A stretch of DNA of 6,710 bases, taken from NCBI GenBank assembly GCA_945957075.1, contig CAMFJP010000077.1, positions 1-6,710 on the forward strand. The letters run 5' to 3'. Numbering within the stretch: the stretch's first letter is position 1; each line of letters begins with the position of its first letter. Shown one piece after another: positions 1-5,059 of this stretch. This stretch comes from an uncultured Chlamydiae bacterium. Its GTDB lineage: Bacteria; Chlamydiota; Chlamydiia; Chlamydiales; Rhabdochlamydiaceae. The translations under genes were made by a program, and so were the position numbers. Under the pieces are notes generated by a model. The model worked only from the letters and a program-made list of their open reading frames with translations. It made no database searches and had not been told where the DNA came from.

Positions 1-1
1 G

Positions 2-40
2 ACTTATGAAAAAGCCCTACAAATAACTCTTTCTGAATAA
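2..40 (+). CDS. Possible C-terminal end of an upstream gene (partial)
   Basis: A reading frame open from the left edge encodes about 12 residues (ending KALQITLSE) and stops with TAA at 38-40. It lies upstream of, and on the same strand as, the yicC promoter. Too little is present to identify a product, and another frame on this strand also stops early (TAA at 24-26), so the frame choice is a guess. In Chlamydia trachomatis I recall rnhB before gmk, but nothing in these residues proves that here. Confidence 0.25.
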   Translation, partial: TYEKALQITLSE

Positions 41-85
41 GAAATATTATCGATTGTCTGTATGGGTCAAGGACTCATTTTTGTA

Positions 86-114
86 TTGACGCAGTTTTAT
101 ATTCCCATTAAAAT
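86..114 (+). promoter_or_regulatory. Sigma-70/sigma-66-type promoter for the yicC-gmk operon
   Basis: TTGACG at 86-91 (5 of 6 to the -35 consensus) and TAAAAT at 109-114 (5 of 6 to the -10 consensus) are separated by exactly 17 bases. Transcription would begin near 120-122, only about 12 bases before the yicC start codon at 133, so the leader would be very short, with the purine-rich AAAGG (121-125) at its very 5' end. Seen directly: the two hexamers and the spacing. Inferred: that they are used. Confidence 0.65.
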
Positions 115-132
115 TTCAAAAAAGGTTCGCTA

Positions 133-987
133 ATGATACGAAGTATGACAGCCTATGGAAGGGGCGTTTTTGAAGATGTGGAGGGGGCATGGACTGTAGA
201 GATACAGTCTGTAAACCGCAAAGTGTTAGATGTATCCGTGCGCCTTCCCCAAGAGTTTTTACAGTGCGATCAAGAAATACGCAAGCTTGTTGCTGAGGTG
301 TATACGCGTGGACATGTAAATGTCATTGCAACCTTTACAAGGCATCTATCTTGTTCCCAAAAGCATACAATAGAGCGTTTAAGAGATAGCAGGGCATTTT
401 GGGGTGCTGTTGCCAAAGAGCTTGGGCTTGATGCATCTGAGATTTCTTTGCAATTTTTATTGGATCAGCAGGGGATTTGCATAGAAACTAAGCCGGTGGG
501 CAATGCAGAGGCTTTATATACGGCCTGTAGGCTCGCATTGGATGGTGTTTTGCAGATGAAAATGCGCGAGGGTGCGGCCTTAGAAAAACAGATCGTAAAT
601 TGTATGCACCGCATCGATGTTGGAATTGAAAGTGTACGCTCTAAGGCACCGGGTGCTTTAGAAAAGTATAAACAGCGTTTAGCTACACTTCTTCAAGAGG
701 CTGGAGCTGTTTGTGATGAGAGGATCCTCAGAGAGGTTGTGCTTTTTGCAGACAAGGTGGATGTGGAGGAGGAGATCGCACGGCTTATATCGCATAGGGA
801 TCAGTTTTTTATACTCATTGCTTCCGAGGGGCCAATTGGAAAAACTTTAGATTTTCTTGTGCAGGAAATACAAAGGGAAATCAATACTCTTTCTGTAAAA
901 TTTCCAGAGGCAGATTCTGTCCCCATGTTACTTATGATGAAAACAGAGGCTGCAACCATGCGCGAGCAAATTCATAATATTGAATAG
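133..987 (+). CDS. yicC: YicC/YloC family endoribonuclease
   Basis: A 284-residue protein, close to the usual length of the family (E. coli YicC is about 287). The start is secure because the protein opens with the family signature MIRSMTAYGRG. The N-terminal domain carries the typical block EIQSVNRKVLDVSVRLP (residues 23-39). The C-terminal domain carries GKTLDFLVQEIQREINTL (236-253) and ends with the characteristic MREQIHNIE. Members of this family are cytosolic RNases; E. coli YicC has been linked to small-RNA turnover and the family is widely conserved, but the physiological substrates in this organism cannot be read from sequence. It is the first gene of an operon: gmk starts six bases after its stop, and the AGGA serving gmk overlaps the yicC TAG stop. 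The order yicC-gmk-rpoZ is common across bacteria. No truncation or frameshift is visible. Confidence 0.95.
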   Translation: MIRSMTAYGRGVFEDVEGAWTVEIQSVNRKVLDVSVRLPQEFLQCDQEIRKLVAEVYTRGHVNVIATFTRHLSCSQKHTIERLRDSRAFWGAVAKELGLDASEISLQFLLDQQGICIETKPVGNAEALYTACRLALDGVLQMKMREGAALEKQIVNCMHRIDVGIESVRSKAPGALEKYKQRLATLLQEAGAVCDERILREVVLFADKVDVEEEIARLISHRDQFFILIASEGPIGKTLDFLVQEIQREINTLSVKFPEADSVPMLLMMKTEAATMREQIHNIE

Positions 988-993
988 GATTTT

Positions 994-1593
994 ATGACAG
1001 AATCCCTTCTTGGTCCTTCAAAAGAGGGGCTTGTATTTATTCTTAGTGCTCCAGCTGGCACGGGTAAGACAACTCTTGTCCGTATGCTGACAAAAGAATT
1101 TTCGCGTGTTGTGCAGAGTATTTCTTATACAACAAGAAAGCCAAGGGCAGATGAAAAAATGGGCGTTCATTACGCCTTTATTTCAAAAAAGGGATTTGAA
1201 GAAAAAATTGCTAGCGGTGATTTTTTAGAGTACGCGCTTGTCTTTAATGATTATTATGGCACTTGCAAAAAAGATGTAGAAGAGAATCGCAAAAAAGGGT
1301 TACATACGGTACTTGTAATCGATACGCAGGGTGCTTTAGAGTTGAGGCGGCAAAAATTAAGAGCCGTTTTTATTTTTGTTAGTCCCCCTTCTATAGAATC
1401 GTTAAAGGATAGACTTTGTGCTAGAGGATCTGATTGTGAGCAAACAATGAGTACAAGGTTGTCTTGGGCTAAAAGAGAAATGGAGACGGCTATTCAGTAC
1501 GATTATCATTTTATTAACGATGATCTTGATGTTGCCTATTCTATTTTGCGTAGTATTGTTATCGCGGAAACGCACAAAACAGCAGGAGCGTAA
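994..1593 (+). CDS. gmk: Guanylate kinase
   Basis: A 199-residue cytosolic kinase that phosphorylates GMP (and dGMP) to GDP with ATP, essential for GTP and dGTP supply. The P-loop is SAPAGTGKTT (residues 18-27), with K25 and T26 contacting ATP phosphates; many family members instead have PSGxGKS, so the serine before the glycine is an alanine here. The GMP-binding part includes SYTTRKPR (44-51), E79 and the YYGT motif (87-90). IDTQGA (109-114) matches the family VDxQGA block, and RGSD with a downstream arginine (144-155) corresponds to the LID. Length fits the family (about 200-210). It is translated from AGGA inside the yicC stop region, and the next gene begins directly at the base after its TAA, so the genes are very probably co-transcribed and translationally coupled. 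Confidence 0.96.
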   Translation: MTESLLGPSKEGLVFILSAPAGTGKTTLVRMLTKEFSRVVQSISYTTRKPRADEKMGVHYAFISKKGFEEKIASGDFLEYALVFNDYYGTCKKDVEENRKKGLHTVLVIDTQGALELRRQKLRAVFIFVSPPSIESLKDRLCARGSDCEQTMSTRLSWAKREMETAIQYDYHFINDDLDVAYSILRSIVIAETHKTAGA

Positions 1594-1818
1594 ATGTATT
1601 CAAGGGATCGTAAAAGTCGCTTAACTAGCGAAGTTGTGAATCGTCTTTTTAAGAATAATTTCGAACTTGCAAATTATGCCATTGCGCTTGCAAGGTATCA
1701 TATAAAGCGAGGGGAAGAGGTTCGTTTAGGGGCGCTAATTGATGAAGTTTGCAGAAACCCTGATCCCAGCTATCTAAAAGATCTTGCGGAAGAAGATGCC
1801 CAAGAAGAATTAAGTTGA
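1594..1818 (+). CDS. RNA polymerase omega subunit-like small protein (copy 1)
   Basis: A 74-residue protein that starts at the base after the gmk stop, with AGGAG at 1584-1588 five bases before the ATG. The core NNFELANYAIALARYHI (21-37) resembles the omega helix pattern NRFxLVxxAAxRARQL, and GALIDEV near residues 47-53 resembles the later ALxEI helix. Position after yicC and gmk is where rpoZ sits in many bacteria. Omega binds beta-prime and helps RNA polymerase assemble; that role here is an inference from weak similarity plus synteny. Omega's basic N-terminal stretch is partly kept, and the C-terminus is acidic (AEEDAQEE). It occupies the position I recall for C. trachomatis CT031, usually called hypothetical. 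A paralogue lies at 3453-3641, with 28 of 54 ungapped core positions identical. Its last nine bases overlap the 3' end of metG on the other strand. The gene is certainly real; the omega assignment is moderate. Confidence 0.85.
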   Translation: MYSRDRKSRLTSEVVNRLFKNNFELANYAIALARYHIKRGEEVRLGALIDEVCRNPDPSYLKDLAEEDAQEELS

Positions 1819-3447
1819 TTTTGCTTGTATGATGTGTTCATCTTCAACGCGTTGAAAAACAAGAGATGGGATGGGAAGTAGTTGTCCCTCTGGTAAGGGA
1901 GAGGAGACCCATTGAGATAGGGGGGTAGAGTAGCCAAGAAAGCTCCAAATGGTGGTTGCGGCATTCGGCATAACGGGGTATATTGCGGTTGCAAGCGTTC
2001 GCAAGCACTCTAAGCAGCAGTAAATGATATGGCGCATCTCTGCTATTGTTTCTGGCTTTTTAGCGAGCATCCATGGTTTATTGCTGTCGAAATAGGCATT
2101 TGCTTTGTGAGCAAGCTCCATGATGAGCTGCATGGCTTTACGCAAACGAAAGTGGGAGTAGGCATCGTGGATGGCATGTAGCATGCCCTCGATCTCTTGT
2201 AGGAAAGGATCATCGACAGGTTCTGGGACCTTTCCATCACATTGCTTTTGTGTAAAAGTAAGGATTCTATTGGCATAGTTGCCAAGCTTACCGACTAGAT
2301 CGGCGTTGCAGCGGCTTTGAAAATCTTTCCATGTAAATTCAGAATCTTGTGTCTCTGGCGCACCCGCCGCAATGGCATAACGAATTTGATCGGCTGTAAA
2401 GTGTGTAAAGAAGCTTTCAAGGTCAATATACCATCCTTCAGATTTACTAAAGGGGCGACCTTCTAGATGATAGAATTCATTAGCGGGTAGTTCATCAACA
2501 AGTTTATAGGGGATGTTTTGCCCCATGATCATAGCGGGAAAAAATACGGCATGGAAGGGGATATTGTCTTTTCCGATAAATTGGACAAGGTGTGTTTCAG
2601 GGTCGAGCCAATACTTTCTCCATGCATCTTCGTTTCCTTGCTTTATAGCCCATTCTTTTGTAGCAGAGATGTAGCCGATAGGAGCATCAAACCATACGTA
2701 GAATACTTTGCCTTCGGCGCCTTCTATAGGAACTTTAATTCCCCAGCTTCCATCTCTTGTAATGGCTCTTGGGTGCAGGTCTTTGATGTAGTTTTCTGCA
2801 AATTTAAGGACATTGGGTTTCCAATTTTTTGTAGAAAGCCACTCAGTTAAACGGTCTTTAAAGAGATCAAATCGTAAAAACCAGTGTTTAGTTGGCTTAA
2901 GAATCAGTGCAGAGCCTGTCAGTTTAGAGCGTGGCTCTATAAGATCGGTTGCTTCGTAACTAGCGCCACAACGGGGGCATTCATCGCCTCTAGCTTCTGT
3001 AAAGTGGCATTTTGGGCATGTTCCCACGACATATCTATCAGCTAAAAAACGTTCTTCGGAAGGGCTATACAGCTGCTCTGTTATCTTGTCTTCGATATAG
3101 CCATTGGCAAGCAGATCAGCAAAAAACTGCTGTGTGGTTTCTATGTGGCCAGACCATGTTGTTCTAGAATAATGATCAAAAGAAAAGGAGAGCTTTTTAA
3201 ACAGGTCTTGTATTACCTCGTGGTAAAGATCGACGTGTTCTTTAGGGCTTCTGTTTGCTAGATCCGCGCTTAAGGTGATGGCTACTCCATGCTCATCCGA
3301 TCCACAGATATATAGCACATCTGCGCCACACATTCTTTGAAATCTAGCGTAGCAATCTGCTGGTAGATAAGCCCCTGCAATATGGCCAAAGTGCAGTGGG
3401 CCATTTGCATAGGGAAGAGCGGAGGTAATCAGAATACGTTTGCTCAT
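1810..3447 (-). CDS. metG: Methionyl-tRNA synthetase
   Basis: A 545-residue class I aminoacyl-tRNA synthetase that charges tRNA-Met (initiator and elongator) with methionine in the cytosol. The opening ITSALPYANGPLHFGH is typical; HFGH (residues 19-22) is the HIGH motif. The connective-peptide zinc knuckle has four cysteines, C144, C147, C157 and C160, as in the E. coli-type enzyme. FYVWFDAPIGYISAT (249-263) lines the active site. The KMSKS loop reads PFSKS (332-336), keeping the SKS part. A helical anticodon-binding domain follows, and the protein stops near residue 545 without the C-terminal dimerising tRNA-binding domain of the 677-residue E. coli protein, which is usual for short MetRS forms including chlamydial ones. 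The start is fixed by the MSKRILITSALPYANG opening. There is no clear Shine-Dalgarno; the gene begins five bases after the stop of the small upstream gene and is probably translationally coupled to it. Confidence 0.97.
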   Translation of the reverse strand: MSKRILITSALPYANGPLHFGHIAGAYLPADCYARFQRMCGADVLYICGSDEHGVAITLSADLANRSPKEHVDLYHEVIQDLFKKLSFSFDHYSRTTWSGHIETTQQFFADLLANGYIEDKITEQLYSPSEERFLADRYVVGTCPKCHFTEARGDECPRCGASYEATDLIEPRSKLTGSALILKPTKHWFLRFDLFKDRLTEWLSTKNWKPNVLKFAENYIKDLHPRAITRDGSWGIKVPIEGAEGKVFYVWFDAPIGYISATKEWAIKQGNEDAWRKYWLDPETHLVQFIGKDNIPFHAVFFPAMIMGQNIPYKLVDELPANEFYHLEGRPFSKSEGWYIDLESFFTHFTADQIRYAIAAGAPETQDSEFTWKDFQSRCNADLVGKLGNYANRILTFTQKQCDGKVPEPVDDPFLQEIEGMLHAIHDAYSHFRLRKAMQLIMELAHKANAYFDSNKPWMLAKKPETIAEMRHIIYCCLECLRTLATAIYPVMPNAATTIWSFLGYSTPLSQWVSSPLPEGQLLPIPSLVFQRVEDEHIIQAKST

Positions 3448-3452
3448 ATGTG

Positions 3453-3641
3453 TTAGGCGTTTGTTGCAGGGGAGGGGTTACGGCGAATTTCATCTAAAAG
3501 CTTTGTTGCAGATACTGGCTCTTCTTTTTGAACATAGAGCTTGGCAAGGGAGATTGCGTGGTTGGCAAGATCAAAATTGTTTTTAAATAGAGAGCTGACA
3601 GCTTCTCCAGTGAGTCTTACTTTTTTATCTTTATAAAGCAT
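3453..3641 (-). CDS. RNA polymerase omega subunit-like small protein (copy 2)
   Basis: A 62-residue paralogue of the protein at 1594-1818. The frame is open further upstream to an ATG at 3680, but I choose the ATG at 3641: GGAG lies seven bases before it, and from this methionine the two paralogues align without gaps (MLYKDKKVRLT against MYSRDRKSRLT). The shared core is RLTxExV followed by LFKNNFDLANHAISLAK and LLDEIRRNP; it lacks the acidic C-terminal tail of copy 1. The FDLAxxAxxLAK pattern again resembles omega of RNA polymerase, though more weakly than a canonical RpoZ, and function is inferred. The metG start is five bases downstream, so the two form an operon on the - strand. DNA identity to copy 1 is clearly lower than a recent duplication would give, so the duplication is old. 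The gene is real with good confidence; the function is uncertain. Confidence 0.8.
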   Translation of the reverse strand: MLYKDKKVRLTGEAVSSLFKNNFDLANHAISLAKLYVQKEEPVSATKLLDEIRRNPSPATNA

Positions 3642-3680
3642 GAATTGTCTCCAGTCTCGTTTTCGGAAACAGTCTAGCAT

Positions 3681-3725
3681 AGCACCGGTTTGTAGGCAAT
3701 CCGGTGCTCATATTAGAGCACCGGT
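3681..3725. repeat. Three-arm repeat with two mutually exclusive hairpins
   Basis: AGCACCGGT occurs in direct orientation at 3681-3689 and 3717-3725, and its complement CCGGTGCT lies between at 3701-3708. The middle arm can pair with the right arm (9-bp stem 3701-3709/3716-3724, loop ATATTA) or with the left arm (8-bp stem 3681-3688/3701-3708, 12-base loop), not both. It lies in the 93 bases between the stop of the SH3 protein gene and the start of the second omega-like gene, on the - strand. No run of T follows either hairpin, so it is not a classic intrinsic terminator; it may end or attenuate SH3-gene transcription, protect an RNA end, or bind a protein. Confidence 0.7.
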
Positions 3726-3734
3726 ATAGAATGG

Positions 3735-4922
3735 TTATTCAACAGATAAAACGAAAAAGGCTGGGAATGCAAAGTGGTTGTTTGGACGTGGAGCTCCAAG
3801 AATTGTTACCTTTTTTCCAACAAAATCCTGTAGATTGATCTGGGAGCTATACAGGTAAGCAAGGGGTAGGTCTTTATCTTTTAAGATGAAGTCGCCGGGT
3901 TTATTTTTAACCGGAGCCGCATACATTTCCACAATACCTGTAAGCGCTTCTGCAGATAACATTTGCTCATCGTAAAACTCAAGAATGTCTTTGTCTTCAT
4001 TAACTCGAGCCCAAGTAAGGTACAAGGATTCTTCAATAGGCTCCCAAAGGCGCATTTTGTCTGTAATTTTTGTTTCTTGTTTATTAGGAGTCTCTTCTGA
4101 AGAGGAATCAAATACGACAGTTACATCTTCTTGAAATGCTTTTGAGGCTTTAGCTTCTAAGAAGGCAATCTTTTTCTGAAGATAGAGTTCTTGGAAGGAG
4201 AGAAGGGATTCTTTTGCCTTTTCTGTCCACTCTGGAAAATCGGTATATTCATCTATAATAGCTCTATGGCTTTGAGCTAGGCGATCCATGTCGATTTCCT
4301 CAAAGGGCTTACGCATCTCAGATTTCCCAAATAGGGTTGCGGCGTTTAAAAGCTGTTCCACTTGGGATCTGCGTTTATCAAGCTGAGCTTTTAGTTCGGG
4401 GCCACCAACGTAATCGATGTACTCGCGAGCTACATAAAATCTAGTATCTTTTGTAGGTTGTATTTCTAGCCATTTGCCATTAGCGGCGCTAACGGTGCCG
4501 TATACTTTATCCCCTGCGTGCAAATATCCAATGACTGGCGCTTCGATACTAGGCTCTAGTCGTACGTTGACTCTGCTGCCCTCTACAACGCCATCTAGAA
4601 CAAAGCTGCGAAATACATAAGCTTTAACATCGGGAGGGGGGGAAATGGCGTAAAAGTCTCCGGACTCGCCTAAAATAGAAAGAAGCTCATTTTTATTTAG
4701 TTCGCGAATGACAGAACTTTCCAAATCTGGCTTTAGGCGTAGGCGTACTTTTTTTGCCTTTACTTTGCCAGTAAAAGGTTGAAAATCTTTGGCAACAGGA
4801 GAAGAGAATGTGGCCCCCTGTTCCTGAGAAGGATAGGTTGTCCAGTTTGCCTCTTCAGCGACTAGGCTGGTAAGAGGGAGTGCATATATAGATGCGCAAA
4901 GCCATGCTAGGGTGCGAGACAT
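3735..4922 (-). CDS. Secreted protein with two bacterial SH3-like domains
   Basis: A 395-residue protein of unrecognised specific function. The start is supported by AGGAGG (4937-4932) nine bases before the ATG. Residues 1-22 look like a Sec signal peptide (basic R3, hydrophobic stretch, possible cleavage after SLVA), so the protein should reach the periplasm or beyond. Two consecutive SH3_3-type domains follow: about 51-111 (VRLRLKPDLESSVIREL then a YVFRSFV end) and about 113-172 (VNVRLEPSIEAPVIGYL then FYVAREYID). Such domains often bind cell wall peptides or other envelope ligands. Residues 175-265 are charged and helical, followed by a polar linker (270-287). The last about 105 residues (LTGIVEMY, AYLYSSQINL, GAPRPNNHFAFPAFFVLSVE) form a separate beta-rich, possibly OB-like domain that I cannot name. 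It is transcribed divergently from the trxB-trx fusion. No catalytic motif is seen; a structural or envelope-binding role is a guess. Confidence 0.88.
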   Translation of the reverse strand: MSRTLAWLCASIYALPLTSLVAEEANWTTYPSQEQGATFSSPVAKDFQPFTGKVKAKKVRLRLKPDLESSVIRELNKNELLSILGESGDFYAISPPPDVKAYVFRSFVLDGVVEGSRVNVRLEPSIEAPVIGYLHAGDKVYGTVSAANGKWLEIQPTKDTRFYVAREYIDYVGGPELKAQLDKRRSQVEQLLNAATLFGKSEMRKPFEEIDMDRLAQSHRAIIDEYTDFPEWTEKAKESLLSFQELYLQKKIAFLEAKASKAFQEDVTVVFDSSSEETPNKQETKITDKMRLWEPIEESLYLTWARVNEDKDILEFYDEQMLSAEALTGIVEMYAAPVKNKPGDFILKDKDLPLAYLYSSQINLQDFVGKKVTILGAPRPNNHFAFPAFFVLSVE

Positions 4923-4981
4923 AACCTAATTCCTCCTATGTGTCTATAGCAGCTAGAGTGCAACTTTAGATTGCTAGCGTC

Positions 4982-5011
4982 ATTCTATGAATTTGCAGAT
5001 ATTTTATGCAA
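4982..5011 (-). promoter_or_regulatory. Candidate promoter for the SH3-domain gene
   Basis: On the - strand TTGCAT (5011-5006) and TAGAAT (4987-4982) are separated by 18 bases. The -10 matches consensus at 5 of 6 positions, the -35 only at 3 of 6. Transcription would begin near 4975, about 50 bases before the start codon at 4922. Alternative -10 elements exist closer to the gene (TATAGA around 4950-4945) but lack a good -35. Tentative. Confidence 0.35.
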
Positions 5012-5021
5012 TGCTTATACT
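4993..5021 (+). promoter_or_regulatory. Sigma-70-type promoter for the trxB-trx fusion gene
   Basis: TTGCAG (4993-4998) and TATACT (5016-5021) are separated by 17 bases; the -10 is 5 of 6 to consensus. The start of transcription would lie near 5028, giving a leader of about 30 bases that includes a T-rich stretch and the GGAG at 5051-5054. This position also argues against translation starting at the in-frame ATG at 5006, which would lie within the promoter itself. Confidence 0.55.
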
Positions 5022-5059
5022 CACAGCGCCTTGATTATATATTTTTTTTCGGAGTGTGT

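Noticed and set aside
1770..1994. - strand frame of 74 codons
   Set aside because: It overlaps the 3' ends of metG and the first omega-like gene in another frame, has no family features and no ribosome binding site; a shadow.
2518..2850. + strand frame of 110 codons inside metG
   Set aside because: It lies wholly antisense to well-conserved MetRS coding sequence and its translation has no recognisable pattern.
3642..3680. 13-residue N-terminal extension of omega-like copy 2
   Set aside because: The paralogue alignment and the GGAG before 3641 both favour the internal start.
3681..3725. Short CRISPR-like array
   Set aside because: Only three 8-9 base arms, one inverted, without regular spacers.
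5006..5059. 18-residue N-terminal extension of the trxB-trx fusion from the ATG at 5006
   Set aside because: That ATG lies between the promoter hexamers, upstream of the expected transcription start, and has no ribosome binding site; the ATG at 5060 has GGAG five bases upstream.
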